This document shows, in pieces, positions 1 through 11,845 of a stretch of DNA of 64,000 nucleotides. Location of the stretch: positions 35,517 to 99,516 of the forward strand of contig NW_005434631.1 in the NCBI RefSeq assembly GCF_000315625.1. The letters are read 5' to 3'. The notes under the pieces were generated by a model that did no database searches, had not been told where the DNA came from, and saw only the letters and a program-made list of their open reading frames with translations. Every line of letters begins with the position of its first letter. Position 1 is the first letter of the stretch. The DNA is from Guillardia theta CCMP2712. Lineage: Eukaryota; Cryptophyceae; Pyrenomonadales; Geminigeraceae. Both the position numbers and the translations under genes were made by a program.

Positions 1-1556
1 ATTACTGGATCCATTGCATGGCTCAACAATAAACTCAGATTTAGAACACTCTAAACAAGATAAGCATTTCCCTGTGAGGAGATGTTAAAATCGTCAAGTT
101 TTTGAAGCAAAGAAAACAAGACATACCATCTAATACGAATCCATTTGGGCATGACAACAAAAATTGACAGCGTAATCCCGTGTACCCCTGGTAGCAGTCG
201 CACCCGCCCGTCTGCCCGTTGCACCGGCCGTTCCCGCTGCAGTTCTTGAGCAAGTCGCACTCCTCCGTGCAGCTCGGCCCGTAGAGGTTCTTCCCGCATA
301 TGCCCGACCCGCCGCCGCCCGTCTCCTCTGAGCAGTCTGCTCCCGTGTACCCCTGGTAGCAGTCGCACCCGCCCGTCTGCCCGTTGCACCGGCCGTTCCC
401 GCTGCAGTTCTTGAGCAAGTCGCACTCCTCCGTGCAGCTCGGCCCGTAGAGGTTCTTCCCGCATATGCCCGACCCGCCGCCGCCCGTCTCCTCTGAGCAG
501 TCTGCTCCCGTGTACCCCTGGTAGCAGTCGCACCCGCCCGTCTGCCCGTTGCACCGGCCGTTCCCGCTGCAGTTCTTGAGCAAGTCGCACGCCTCCGTGC
601 AGCTCGGCCCGTAGAGGTTCTTCCCGCATATGCCCGACCCGCCGCCGCCCGTCTCCTCTGAGCAGTCTGCTCCCGTGTACCCCTGGTAGCAGTCGCACCC
701 GCCCGTCTGCCCGTTGCACCGGCCGTTCCCGCTGCAGTTCTTGAGCAAGTCGCACTCCTCCGTGCAGCTCGGCCCGTAGAGGTTCTTCCCGCATATGCCC
801 GACCCGCCGCCGCCCGTCTCCTCTGAGCAGTCTGCTCCCGTGTACCCCTGGTAGCAGTCGCACCCGCCCGTCTGCCCGTTGCACCGGCCGTTCCCGCTGC
901 AGTTCTTGAGCAAGTCGCACTCCTCCGTGCAGCTCGGCCCGTAGAGGTTCTTCCCGCATATGCCCGACCCGCCGCCGCCCGTCTCCTCTGAGCAGTCTGC
1001 TCCCGTGTACCCCTGGTAGCAGTCGCACCCGCCCGTCTGCCCGTTGCACCGGCCGTTCCCGCTGCAGTTCTTGAGCAAGTCGCACGCCTCCGTGCAGCTC
1101 GGCCCGTAGATATTTTTTTGGTCAAATTTCGTTTGTTTTCCCGTACAGGTTTTCTCTCTCCGGTGCTTGTGAGATTGATTGAGCAATCGGATCCTGTCCA
1201 TCCTGGAAAGCAGTCACACGATCCCTGTGTACCGGTGCACCGGCCGTTCCCGCTGCAGTTCTTCATCATGTCGCAAGTTGCATTACAACTTGTCATGTAT
1301 GCATTCTTTCGGCAGACTTCGGTTGAATTTATGCCTTTGTTCTGCAATTGGATAGCAAGAATCTTCCTGGATCTTGGCATTTCCAATTTGAACGTATATC
1401 CCTTGAATGTTTCATGTATGGGAGATACACTGGTTGCTTTCCCCTGCCACAATAATGCATGTCATTTCCCTGTGCTCTTCACTTTCCTTATATTCTTACC
1501 TGTATATTCAGAGAAGTGATGATGATCACGAACAGGAACAGTGAGTTGACTTCCAT
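1..1556 (-). CDS. Secreted EGF-repeat protein (5' end present; runs off left edge)
   Basis: Minus-strand gene with at least three exons. Exon 1 (1556-1500) encodes a 19-residue hydrophobic signal peptide beginning MEVNSLFLFV and ends at a GTAAG donor; exon 2 begins at 1443 after a CAG acceptor (intron 56 bp, phase 0). Exon 2 encodes one divergent EGF-like module (CSGNGRC...CDCFPGWTG), then six near-identical 55-residue modules with the C-x-GxGxC...CDCYxGYTG pattern joined by short Gly/Ser linkers. A GTATGT donor at 126 and an acceptor before 71 lead into a Cys-rich exon that is open to base 1. Between the first module and the array the frame is lost in a run of seven T's on the plus strand (1113-1119); one more base would join the two parts into LTKKNIYGPSC. 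Such proteins are extracellular or cell-surface and probably adhesive; the partner is unknown. A related gene lies at 20.8-22.4 kb. Confidence 0.75.
180..1108 (-). repeat. Tandem 165-bp EGF-coding minisatellite
   Basis: Units recur exactly every 165 bp (the same landmark at 301, 466, 631, 796 and 961). They are almost identical at the DNA level, differing mainly by an E/A codon change. This indicates recent expansion or gene conversion inside the EGF-repeat gene. Copy number may be misassembled. Confidence 0.95.
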
Positions 1557-2700
1557 GTTTTTCCATGTGCACATCATCTGAAAGGTCAAAGGCTGCCTCT
1601 ACTTTCTAATCAGGTCAAAACTAGCCGCGCACTACACACTCAATCCAAAGATGCGAGCTTGCGAATGCCACCTCACAAGGGGAGAGAGGTCACCTCAACA
1701 AGCTGTTGTTCCTGTTGTCCCATCATCAGCGTGTTGACATGCTTCTAAGCTTCTTTTCCACGTCGTTTCTCCTCCTGCTGCTCTGTCCCCTGCATTGACT
1801 GTTCTGCACGACTACCCCGTCCCGCCTTTCGCCTCCTACCCACCACCCACATTGCCCTCACCACCCACACTGCCTTGACTACCCCTACTACCCCCTCTCT
1901 ACAGCCTGTCAACCCCCTCTAGCCCCTCTCTACCCACACTACCCAAACCACCTACACTACCCACACTACCCACACTACCCACACTACCCCTATCCAACTC
2001 ATACCCTACCACAGTGTCAGTTTGACTGGATAAAGTACCTACCCCCACCCCTATATTCCCATGTCACCACCCCGCACTTCTCACACATCGCTCCGTACAT
2101 TTTGGGGTTGACGTCGCCATATATTAATTATAGAATGTAAACTAATTGTACCAGAATATATACTTGAGTTTGTACCTGAGTCACCCTTAATAAGACTTCT
2201 AGTACCAGATTGAATACATATATGGTACCGAATCCACTGAGTCTTGAGAGGACCGAGTTTGACTTTTTTACTAGAACTGTTCTTTATTTGCAGTCCGTTT
2301 ACTCAAAGTTAAGTTAAAAATCAGTACGAGGACAATGAGGAGAGTCGAGGAGCCTCGGCGAACAAGGAAACGGCAGCGCTGGGCCCGGGCCCTCAGCGCC
2401 AAGGGGGGGCATCCAGCCGGGGGGTCAGCGGGGCTAGCCAACAGTGCTACGATCGGACTCCAGTTGATCCGACCAACGGGAATCCGAGCGGCTGAAGGTC
2501 TCAGTTTACCGTGACTCTCACACTGCCGTAAACCCGCGCGATAAGTTCATCAGATCACATTATCGGCTATATATTCCCGGCGGACAGCTTGTCGGTCATC
2601 ATGGCCCGTGACGTCTAAGAAAGAGTGCTGCATCAGCGAACTTTGAAATTTCACTGTCAATCAACTATTTTCATGTTTCGAATCTGTGAAAGAGGTTTCA
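1557..2700. other. Intergenic: low-complexity and dispersed-repeat DNA
   Basis: No supportable gene. 1860-1990 is rich in the microsatellite-like phrase CACACTACC. 2270-2620 contains, in minus orientation, the TTAACTTTGAGTAAA motif followed by a GC-rich block (2370-2450). The same combination recurs at 17.6-19.2 kb, so this is a copy of a dispersed repeat. Confidence 0.6.
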
Positions 2701-2856
2701 TTACTCCTCAGGCTCCCCTGAGTCCTCGGCTCTGAGGTAACCTGCAGCTCTTCTTAGCATGCATCCTAATTTCCACGAAAAGTCTTCACGACCTGTCTGC
2801 TCGTCGAACCGTTCTCTGTAGCAGTCGTCGTGGTCTTCGTCGTAGCAGTCTTGCGC
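2701..2856 (-). CDS. Possible terminal exon of an unidentified gene
   Basis: A 51-residue open segment follows a CTGTCAG acceptor and ends in TAA. It is acidic and Cys/Tyr containing (QDCYDEDHDDCYRER near its start). No upstream exon could be joined with confidence and no domain is recognised. It may be a real last exon or chance coding potential. Confidence 0.2.
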   Translation of the reverse strand, partial: AQDCYDEDHDDCYRERFDEQTGREDFSWKLGCMLRRAAGYLRAEDSGEPEE

Positions 2857-2860
2857 CTGA

Positions 2861-4485
2861 CAGCAGGACGAAAGTTCAGTTGAGAAAGGAAGGATGCAAT
2901 GCAGGGCAACCGGTCGCATGTTCACGTCGTAAGCTCTGTCGCCGAACTAGCGTATTGGATCACTACTTACCAAATACGTCTCATCGTTCAAACCTCATCG
3001 TACTGAGTCCTCACATAGCCGGAATACCATTGTGGTTCGCCATTCCAGGCGTCTGAGGGTTCGTACCCCAGAGGCCTCACCCGATCACTGAACTTCTTGT
3101 CCTTCAACCAGGGCCTGTTCATGATGTCATTCACTCCTCCACATCAAGACCTTGGCACCATTCGTAAGGTCGGTGGGGTGGTTCAATAGCTGAGAAGTAA
3201 TCCTCCCCTACGAGAAGAACTGAGACACCAGGGGCTTCCGACTTCAATGCCTCACCTGTATCAGGAATGCGCTCTACCAGTGCTGAACTGCTATGGTGCT
3301 CGATGACAAGAACTGCGAGGATGTGAGCAAATTGAGCAGCGTGTCCAAAAAAGTTCGGAACCGGCGAAGAGGGACAAAGATGCTAATGCAAGGACACCAG
3401 CTCCTCTGTACATTTCACCTCTGCTGATAGTTTCAAAAACGAGAGTCAGCCATGTGGTTACTTTGCAGTATAAAATTCGGGTAAAGATCCTCCGGCTAAC
3501 ATAACGTCCGACTGATACAATCAGTGCAATATTGCCAGCACGTAGATTCACAGACAACGATGGTCGACATAGACAAACTATGTGGTAGGAAACAATCCAG
3601 GGTTCAACGTCTTGGTGCAGACAGGCGATGGAGCAAGGGAAGGAGAAGGCAGTCTTCCCTTCAACGTCGATCCAATCAAAACCAACCCCTTTTCAACATC
3701 CTAATCTTAATCCTCCTCGTTGTCCTCCTGTTTATATTCCTCCACCCTCCTGCTCCTCCTGCTCCTCCTGCTCCTCCTGCTCCTGCTCCTCCTCCTCCAC
3801 TGCCACCGCCGCTGTCACACATCCTTTTGCATCACTGACCTCATTGCGCCGCAGCCATGCCAAGAGCCAGGGCCGTTACATTTCCCTCCATCTGTAACTG
3901 TTTGTTTTTTCCTTTACGACACAGTCCACCTCAGCCACATACCCACTTGATCACCAGTACCCCCTTCGTATTGGGATATGGGACGGGTATCGAAATGTAT
4001 GTGTTTCCTTGTCCCTTCTCCCTCCCCATTCCTACTCCCTCCCTCCCTCCCTAACTCAGTCACTCCCTCCTTAACTCATCAGTCTCTCACTCGCTCACTC
4101 GCTCACTCTATCCCTTTCTTCCTCCATCTCTCCATGCCTTGCTTCGTCCCTCGCTTGCTCCTTCGATTTTCTTTCATCAGGCTACTTCAACACGAATAAG
4201 CTAAAATTCCATTACTGAAGGTTTCACCTGCCACTTTCCAGCGCATCACCAGTAGCAAAACAAAATTATGTCCATCATTGTATGAATGTTGGTTTACCTG
4301 ATTCTGATAGTTTCCCCTACCTTCTCTCCACCTCATTGAGGGTTCGACTCTAGTTTGATGTTGTTTTGCAGGTCACCCTGAAACCTCGTCCGATTCTTGC
4401 TTCCCTTTCCCCTCGATCCTCCCTCTCTCCTTCCTTCTTGTGAAAAGAAGCCTGAACTCAACTCTCCCTGAGCCGCAGCTGCGCC
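2861..4485. other. Intergenic: unique sequence plus CTCCTG/CCTCC-type microsatellites
   Basis: No gene could be supported. A triplet-rich CTCCTG/CTGCTC microsatellite lies at about 3738-3812, and pyrimidine-rich tracts follow at 4000-4170. The last few hundred bases are the likely 5' region of the peptide:N-glycanase gene. Confidence 0.5.
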
Positions 4486-7148
4486 ATGGTTGCTCTTCGA
4501 TTCCGCCATGCCGGAGAACTCATGGAGGTGGAGGTGGATTTGAACGACGGACCAATAGTTCTTCGTGCTCAAGCCTCTTCCATCACTGACGTCCCCATGG
4601 ACTCCACCCGCCTGCTCCTCGTCCGCCCAGGACAAGCTCCTCTCGCCATCTTGGACACTCACGATCTCTCAAAGCTGGGGATCAAGGCGGGCGATGAGAT
4701 CCGAATCGAAGAAGGGGACACCGCAGCAGTGGGAGTGAGGGAGGAGGTTCAGTCTACACCCTCAGCATCGGCCAGGCCTCGGCAGTCTGTCTGGGCGTCC
4801 GGCCTGTTCGAAGGCAGCATGTTGGTGAGATCTGATGGATCGACGACCCAGCCTGAGGCTCTAGAAGATTCTATGGTGGTTGGCATCTACTTTTCTGCCC
4901 ATTGGTGCCCCCCCTGCAGGATGTTTACACCCGCTCTTGCTGAGGCTTACAGGAGCATCAGGTCTGCTAACAAGAAGTTCGAGATTGTCTTCGTCTCGTC
5001 GGACCACAACGAAGCAGGTTTCGATGAGTACCTCCGCTCGATGCCTTGGCTGGCGCTGCCGTTTGCAGAGAGATCGATCAAGAACAAGCTGAGCGGCATG
5101 TTCGGAGTGTCAGGGATCCCTTGCCTCGTGCTGCTTGACGGGGCTCGTGGGAGTTTGATCACGAGAGATGGCCGTCAGGTCATCATGCAGGATAGATTCG
5201 GCACGAACTTCCCGTGGAGCACAGGAGGGCATTCCAGCTCGCAACCGCCACCGCAGCCGCAGGGTGCCGGAGCTGCGCAGAAGATCACTGTCACGGACTT
5301 GTCCAAGATTCTTCAGAATGTCACGACCAAGGGAAGCAAGTCGAGTGCTGAGATCGAGAGGGAGAAGGGGATGCAGGAGATGGAAGCAAGGATCGCGAGT
5401 GGCTCTCGGCACGTGCTGATCTACGAGGACAAGGCCATCCAGGCGCAGGCCCTCAAGGAGATCCCAGTGGACGAGATCCGTCGGCTGGCCGTTGAGGAGC
5501 CGATGAACCTTGGCCCTAACGACTCTGTGGTGAGGCACCTGCTGCGGTGGTTCAAACATCGATGCTTCAAGTGGGTCAACAACGCTCCCTGTGATCACTG
5601 TGGCTCCTCCAGTACCAAGAACGCTGGCGCCGATCGGCCCAACGTGTCAGAGCAGGCCCATGGCGCTGGGGTCGTCGAGCTGTACCACTGCAACGACTGC
5701 AACAAGACCACTCGCTTCCCGCGCTACAACCATCCTGGCAAGCTGATGGAAACCAAGAGAGGAAGATGTGGAGAGTGGGCCAACGCCTTCACCCTGTGCT
5801 GCATCGCCATGGGGTTTGAGGCCAGGCACGTGGTGGACTGGACGGATCATGTCTGGACGGAAGTCTTCTCTGAGGATCAGCAGCGATGGATCCACTGTGA
5901 TCCCTGCGAGGACAGCTGGGACAGCCCGCTGCTCTACTCCGAGGGCTGGGGGAAGAAGCTGTCGTACGTGATAGCGTTCTCCAAGGACGAGGTGGTGGAT
6001 GTGACGTGCAGGTACACGAGGCAGTGGGATGAGTGCAGGACGAGGCGGAGCAAGTGTCCTGAGTTGTGGTTGGCCGAGTACATCCAGACGATCAAGCTGT
6101 CGAAGCTGTCTCAGATGCCTCCCCAGCGGCAGAACGTCCTTCGTCAGCGATGGGAAAAGGAGGTGAAGGAGCTGGAGCCTAGAAACTACGTGAAACCATC
6201 GGAACCAACTGAGCCAGCGCTGCCAGGGAGGACGACGGGAAGCTTGGAATGGCGAGCAGCTCGTGGAGAGCTGGGGAACGGAGAGCCAGTCAGTGACGTG
6301 GCTCATGCTGCAGGAGAGGAGGTGGGAGGAGTCAGGAGGAGTGAGACGCACGGTGGACAGCACGCGGACTCGAAGCCCTTTGATGACTCCTCCTTCTTGG
6401 GAGCGAAGATTAACGAGGTCAAACTGCGCGGCATCTCAGTGAAAGCCGAGCAGGGCCCCACGGGAGTCGTGTGCGGCATCCGAGCCCACTACCTGCACTG
6501 CAAGGACGACACCTGCTCCCTCCTGGACGCGCCCGAGCACTTCGGGTCTTCAGGCTCGTCCCAGGCGGAGGTGAAGCGGATCAGTCTCGATGAAGACGAG
6601 TACATCTCAGAGGTGAAGGGCCGAGCTGGTGCCCTGCTGGATGCCATCGAGTTCAGCATTTCGAAAAGAGGGACCAAGAGTGTTCGGGTTGAGCGATTCG
6701 GGGGAGGAGGAGGGAGCGAGTTCAGGATGGAAGCGCCGGAGAGCCACGAGATCATTGGGTTCCATGGCGCTGTCAATGGGCATCTGCACAGCATCGGAGT
6801 GATCTTCCGCCGGTCTCACGCTAAGGAGGAGAAGAGAGAGGAGGGGAAGAGAGAGGAGGTGAGTTGGAGCTTGAGGCGCTTGGTTAATACCCTGACTTTT
6901 TGGTGCCACAGCAGGGCTCAGGAGCCAAGGGAGGAGCCATGAGCGAGGAGGAGGAGGCGAAGTTGAGACTGCAGCAGCTGATCCGCGAGAATTTCTTCGC
7001 CATCCAACAGGAGGTAACGAGAGAGAGGGAGGAGGTCGAAGAGCTCATGGGGTAACAGGGAAAGATCACGAACCCCAACGAGATCGCGGCGATCGCAATA
7101 GAGAGGGCGAGGAAGAAGCTGAGTGAGATGAAGACATCGCAAGCATGA
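4486..7148 (+). CDS. PNG1: Cytosolic peptide:N-glycanase with ubiquitin-like, thioredoxin and jacalin-like domains
   Basis: Removes N-glycans from misfolded glycoproteins during ER-associated degradation. Order: ubiquitin-like fold (about 1-77); nucleoredoxin/thioredoxin-like domain (about 100-245) with WCPPC at 140-144; PNGase core with zinc-type CxxC pairs (Cys369/372, Cys402/405) and a transglutaminase-like triad Cys428 (GRCGEW), His455 (DHVWTE), Asp472 (HCDPCE); Ser/Glu-rich linker; jacalin-like beta-prism domain (about 636-775) with GGGGGSEF and a GFHGxxxGxLxSIG pattern. The start lies in a good context (GCGCCATGG). The main exon ends at 6858 before GTGAGT; the frame resumes at 6912 or 6915. 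A 45-bp GTAACG...CAG intron (7014-7058) may lead to a final exon ending at 7148; if unspliced, the protein stops at 7055. Nematode PNG-1 also carries a thioredoxin domain; the jacalin domain is the unusual part. Confidence 0.85.
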
Positions 7149-7682
7149 CGTGGCGGAGCAGCGCAGTAGAAGGGAGGCAACAGTCAGTGTTGTCATGAAC
7201 AAGGTGGTTGAGAGACGAGCGATCATAGATAAACTTGACCTTTTCGAAGTAAAACTCGTCCTACCTTGCCAGCGCAGCCTATCCCTCAGATGGACGAGGA
7301 TGAGGAGAAGAGGAAGGTGCTGTAGGAACAAGTCAAAGTGTCAAGGACGAGCGGAAGGTGTTCATCAGATGTTCGTTTACAGTGTCGAACGTGCTTGTGT
7401 AACAGTGTTTCAAGATGCCGGTTGAACTGTGAAAATATTTGTTCCAGTGTAAAGGAGGACAAAGGAGGACTGATCGTTTTGGTCAGTTGTCACTCCTGGA
7501 AATGTACATCATGGTGACAGTGTTTCAAACATTGGTTAGAGTGTGGAAACGTTTGCAGTGCAGAAAAGACTGAAAGATTAACATGCATTGACACCATCAG
7601 TTCCAAGACAGCAGAATCGCAAGAATCTCGTTCTTTATTTCCAACTGAAAACATTTACCCTATACTTTACAAGATAAATAAC
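7149..7682. other. Intergenic between convergent genes
   Basis: Between the 3' ends of the PNGase gene and adenosylhomocysteinase. It contains a twice-repeated phrase around GTGTTTCAA (7408 and 7521) but no gene I can support. It presumably holds both 3' UTRs. Confidence 0.5.
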
Positions 7683-9122
7683 TTAATAGCGGTACTGCTC
7701 AGGCTTGTAAGGGCCGCCAACAGGAACCCCAATATAGTCAGCCTGCTCCTTGGAGAGGGTGGTAAGCTTGGCTCCGCAGTGTCCCAAGTGAAGGCGGGCG
7801 ACCTTCTCGTCGAGAACCTTAGGGAGGATGTACACCTTCTTCTCAAACTTGCCGGTCTTCTGGGCTCCGCAGTTAGCCCAGATTTCGAGCTGAGCCATGG
7901 CCTGGTTGGTGAAGGAGCAGGACATCACGAACGAGGGATGGCCAGTGGCGCATCCAAGGTTGCAGAGACGACCCTCAGCAAGAAGGATGACACCCTTGCC
8001 ATCGCTCTTGACGAAGCGGTCGACCTGGGGCTTGATGTTCTGGCGGGTGACGCCGGCGCCCTTGAGGAGGCCAGCCATGTCGATCTCGTTGTCAAAGTGA
8101 CCAATGTTGCCGACGATGGCGTTGTTCTTCATGCGCTGCATGTGCTCGAACATGATGATGCCCTTGTTGCCGGTGGTGGTGATGAAGATGTCGGCGTACT
8201 CAACGACGTTGTCGAGGGTGTTGACCTCGTATCCCTCCATGCAGGCCTGGAGAGCGCAGATCGGGTCGATCTCGGTCACGATGGTGCGGGCACCGGCAGC
8301 CTTCATGGCCATGGCGCATCCCTTGCCAACGTCTCCGAAGCCGCAGATGACAGCAACCTTGCCGGCGATCATGACATCGGTAGCGCGCATGATACTGTCG
8401 GGGAGGGAGTGCCTGCATCCGTACAAGTTGTCGAACTTGGACTTGGTGCAAGAGTCGTTGACGTTGATGGCGGGGAAGAGGAGGGTTCCGGACTTCTCCA
8501 TCTCGTAGAGGCGGTGAACACCGGTGGTGGTCTCCTCGGAGACTCCGACGCACTGCTCAGCGACCTTGTGCCACTTCTTGGGGTCTTGCTTGATGGTGTC
8601 ACGGATGATAGAGAGAACGCACTTGAACTCCTCGTTGTCGGTGGAGGCAGGGTCGGGGATGGCACCGGTGGCGGCGAACTCCTTCTCCCTCTTGACACCC
8701 TCGTGGATGAGGAGGGTAGCATCTCCTCCGTCATCGACGATCATCTGGGGACCAGAGCCATCGGGCCAGGTGAGGGCCTGGAGGGTGCACCACCAGTACT
8801 CCTCGAGGGTCTCTCCCTTCCAGGCGAACACCTTGGAGGTCTTCTTGGCGACGACGGCGGCAGCAGCGTGATCCTGGGTGGAGAAGATGTTGCAAGAGCA
8901 CCACCTGATGTCGGCTCCGAGCTCATACAGAGTCTCGATTAGGACAGCGGTCTGAATGGTCATGTGGAGGGACCCCATGATGCGAACGCCCTTGAGAGGC
9001 TTCTTCGGTCCGAACTCCTCGCGGGTGTTCATCAGACCAGGCATCTCGACCTCGGCGATGTCGAGCTCCTTGCGGCCAAACTCCGCAAGGGACATGTCCT
9101 TAACCTTGGAATCCTCTGCCAT
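7683..9122 (-). CDS. AHCY: Adenosylhomocysteinase (S-adenosyl-L-homocysteine hydrolase)
   Basis: Cytosolic NAD-dependent enzyme splitting S-adenosylhomocysteine into adenosine and homocysteine, keeping methyltransferases free of product inhibition. The 479-residue single-exon frame aligns over the whole family length. Visible landmarks: the substrate-domain motif [26 protein letters not shown]; the large insertion around WPDGSGP seen in plant, protist and many bacterial enzymes; [16 protein letters not shown]; the Rossmann motif [16 protein letters not shown]; the C-terminal tail ending KPEQYRY, whose Lys/Tyr contribute to the neighbouring subunit's NAD site. No key residue appears missing. 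It lacks introns although its neighbours have them. The long open frame on the opposite strand is a codon-bias shadow. Confidence 0.97.
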   Translation of the reverse strand: MAEDSKVKDMSLAEFGRKELDIAEVEMPGLMNTREEFGPKKPLKGVRIMGSLHMTIQTAVLIETLYELGADIRWCSCNIFSTQDHAAAAVVAKKTSKVFAWKGETLEEYWWCTLQALTWPDGSGPQMIVDDGGDATLLIHEGVKREKEFAATGAIPDPASTDNEEFKCVLSIIRDTIKQDPKKWHKVAEQCVGVSEETTTGVHRLYEMEKSGTLLFPAINVNDSCTKSKFDNLYGCRHSLPDSIMRATDVMIAGKVAVICGFGDVGKGCAMAMKAAGARTIVTEIDPICALQACMEGYEVNTLDNVVEYADIFITTTGNKGIIMFEHMQRMKNNAIVGNIGHFDNEIDMAGLLKGAGVTRQNIKPQVDRFVKSDGKGVILLAEGRLCNLGCATGHPSFVMSCSFTNQAMAQLEIWANCGAQKTGKFEKKVYILPKVLDEKVARLHLGHCGAKLTTLSKEQADYIGVPVGGPYKPEQYRY

Positions 9123-10445
9123 CTGTGGGAAACTGTCAGCGCAAGCTCAGGGTAATGCAGGGTCGGATCGTGAGCAGGGAACTCCACCATAGATCAAGAG
9201 GAAGGCAACAACAGAAGAGCCATTGCGAGGAGGAGGAGGAGGAGGGACATCGAAGCAGGGGAGAGGGAGTGCATAGCAGGTTGTGCTCTGTGTGGGCCGC
9301 ATGGCGTCACCTTGTTGTTTTGTCTCACGTCATGTCGGGCATCCACTATATAGTCCCACCCCTACATTCAGGGGTGGGTTCAAATCAATTTTCCACATAT
9401 TACCAAAGTTTACAAATATTGATGATAAAAGCGAATATAATTTATCTGTATTTGAAATTATAGAATTAAAGTTTTCAAATTTGTTCAACTGATACATGAA
9501 AAGGAATCTACAGGAAAGTTTTCTAATTGAAAAGAGAGGGGTAAGGGTCCTCACTCCACGTGCCTCTCTCATATTTTTGGACGCTACTCGGTGTAAACCC
9601 CAAAAAAAACAGACCACCCTCGATCTTGTCCACCCCCCTTTTCCCCAACACGGACCCCTGACATTTTTAGTGACCCCCACAAAAATACACCCTACCCTCA
9701 AGAACATACGCCTCTACCTGAACACCCGTACTTTTACCATCAAATACCCCATCTTTTATATGGGTAGAAAGTCATCCACTAACGAGTGCACCCCCATATT
9801 CACCTACCCTTTACCCCACAATACTCTCAAATGTCCCCAAACCCTCCTGCTTCAGAACTACCACTTCTACCCCTCACTTTCCCCTAAATATACCCACCCT
9901 TTCTATGGAATCCATAGAGGACTACCCTACCATCCATATTACTGCCCAGTACCCCTGGTATCGTATGGCTTGCCAGCAGCCTCTACACCGCTTGCAAATG
10001 GATCAGACCTACCACCACCCCCTTAATGACTGTGTAAAATAGGGGTACTTGCAGATGAACGCAGGGTCATCTGTACGGTACCTTTGAAGTAGGAATCCTT
10101 CGTTTATCAAGCTGACAGGGGGGTGGGGTACAGAAGTGAAGGGATTACTATAGGGTAGGGTAGGGAGGACTTACAAGACGAGGGTGATTTGTGGGTTCAA
10201 GTAGGGGTAATGCTGAAGATTGCTGACCATCGATGGAGAGGGTGGGGTTGGTCTAAGGGGCAAGTGGTCATAAAGGAATCTCCGTTACACATACGGATGA
10301 AACGGTCAATGTTGTCAGTGACTTCCGGGTGTGCGGCCCGGCCGGCTCTGGGACTCCGAGAAGACCCTTCAGCCGGCGGCCGGCCCAGCGGCCAGTCGGC
10401 CGGCCCGGTGACGTGGGGATGAGGGTGCGCTTTGGATCTGAGGTG
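9123..10445. other. Intergenic: low-complexity tracts and a GC-rich repeat fragment
   Basis: Begins with the AdoHcyase 5' region, including a short GGA run near 9229. 9600-10026 is C/A-rich with many ACCC runs; a frame stays open there only because stops are rare on that strand. 10335-10410 is a GGCC-rich fragment like the dispersed repeat at 18 kb. No gene is supported. Confidence 0.5.
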
Positions 10446-10520
10446 ATGCAGGTTGTCAGGCAGCTGCAGCGCGCGATGGTGGTGAGGCAGCAGCGAGTTA
10501 TGCTGCCATCGCGCACTTTG

Positions 10521-10552
<32 letters not shown>

Positions 10553-11495
10553 GTCATCGTTGTCATCGTTGTCATCGTTGTCATCGTCATCGTCATCAAC
10601 GTCATCATCACTACAGTCCTCGCTCTCTCATTCACTTTCTTCCCGTTTCACCCAACGTTGGAGGAATGGGCCCTCTGCAAACGTCCTCCAACTCAGCGCT
10701 TCTTCCTTTGATGCGAGGATAGCCACGAGGTGCTTCTCCACCACCCCTGCGAAGATGGCAGAGGGGGACAAGAAGGGGTTCTTTCAAAGAGCATTGGATG
10801 AGATGAAACAGGAGACTGACAGAAGTCTGGGAAAGTTATCTAGAAACATGAATCAGTCTTTCTTGTTCTCAGACACAGGCATGCCCCCTGAGCTCCCGTG
10901 GATAGACTGCAGTGATGAGAAGTTGCTGGACAAATTCTGGTCAGTCAGCGATGGTGACCTTGGAGGTAGCTCGACATGCACGCTCGAGAGATCAGAAGAA
11001 GGACACATACGATTCTATGGAAATACGCAGCTCACGATAATCCATCGAGAGGAAGAGCGCAAGCCAGGCTTCTGGACCAGCTTCGTCAAACCTCCGGGCC
11101 CGAAACTTTCCAAGTCGGGGTTTGCGGGGTTTTCAAGCAAGCCGTTCGAGCTTGTAGATGACATCGACAACTATAACGTGATCCTTCTCAGGCTAAAGGC
11201 AGACGGGCGGATGTATTACTTCAACATCCAGACTGAGTCCCTTCCCGGCGACTCAGTGTTCCGAGCCGAAATTCAGACGAAGCCGGGAGTATGGCAGACA
11301 GTCCGACTGCTCCCTCGACACTTCCGGCTCGTGTCTCACGGCGTCCCCTGCTTGTCGACACCGAGGATGAACTGGCGCTGTGTGAGGACAGTCGGCATGG
11401 CGATCAATGACGGGAAGGAAGGGCCATTTGACCTGACGTTGGAGAGCTGCAAGCTCAACTTTGACGAACGTGTGGAGCTGGTTGACGATACATGA
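10446..11495 (+). CDS. NDUFAF1: Complex I intermediate-associated protein 30 (CIA30/NDUFAF1 family)
   Basis: Mitochondrial assembly factor for NADH:ubiquinone oxidoreductase. The CIA30 domain covers roughly the last 210 residues: WxVxSDGDLGGSSTCTLE, a GFAGFSSKPFELVDDIDNYN segment, LRLKADGRMYYFNIQ, and near the end RTVGMAINDGKEGPFDLTLE, all typical of the family's galactose-binding-like fold. I prefer the Met at 10446 because it begins an Arg/Gln-rich, acid-poor stretch (MQVVRQLQRAMVVRQQRV) resembling a mitochondrial presequence. The upstream in-frame Mets at 10329 and 10419 would add residues translated from a GC-rich dispersed repeat. After the presequence comes a long Ser run coded by a TCA microsatellite. 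No intron is needed. Confidence 0.88.
10520..10607 (+). repeat. TCA/ATC trinucleotide microsatellite in the NDUFAF1 presequence
   Basis: A run of TCA repeats interrupted by TCG and TTG encodes polyserine between the targeting peptide and the mature domain. The length is likely polymorphic. Confidence 0.9.
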
Positions 11496-11845
11496 GCTCT
11501 TTGCAGTTACTTCGCTGCCCTGCTCTTAGGCAGAGATGGAAGAATCTCATGCACAAATTTATAAATCTTGTTGCATCCTCTTCGTCTGAGAGCACTTCCT
11601 TGAATCGCCCCGATCGAGTCAAGGACTGCAAGAGTATACCTCTCCTCCATGGCCTCGTGAGTTTGGCGTCGCTTGCAGCAGACGTACAGAACTCAGTGGA
11701 CGTTGCGCGCGATAAATGCTCCGACGGTTGCGCGCGTGGTGTCCTCAGACCTGCCAGGAGGTCAACGAGCTATCAGCGACAGGGAGTAGAGCAACGTCGT
11801 CGTGCTGGCGGCCTGACGGGGAGTTGTGCCCTCCTGCTGAGCTTG
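11496..11845. other. Intergenic between convergent genes
   Basis: 3' flank of NDUFAF1 and of the minus-strand membrane protein. Open frames here are short and lack recognisable features. Confidence 0.4.

Noticed and set aside
180-1108. Regular repeats that could be taken for a CRISPR array
   Set aside because: Whole 165-bp units are near-identical with no unique spacers, and they encode EGF modules in frame.
1118-1519. A 133-residue plus-strand frame over the 5' end of the first EGF gene
   Set aside because: It is antisense to two well-defined exons with proper splice sites and a signal peptide.
3041-3300. tRNA-like pieces (GGGTTCGTACCCC at about 3057 plus strand; a D-arm-like GGTAGAGC near 3270 minus strand)
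   Set aside because: The pieces are on opposite strands and neither side gives a paired acceptor stem or a full cloverleaf.
7779-8942. A 387-residue open frame opposite adenosylhomocysteinase
   Set aside because: It mirrors the strongly biased codons of the conserved minus-strand gene and has no family features.
9496-10026. A 176-residue plus-strand open frame
   Set aside because: Composition is C/A-rich low complexity with no domain, no splice logic and no homologous feel; stops are simply rare in this tract.
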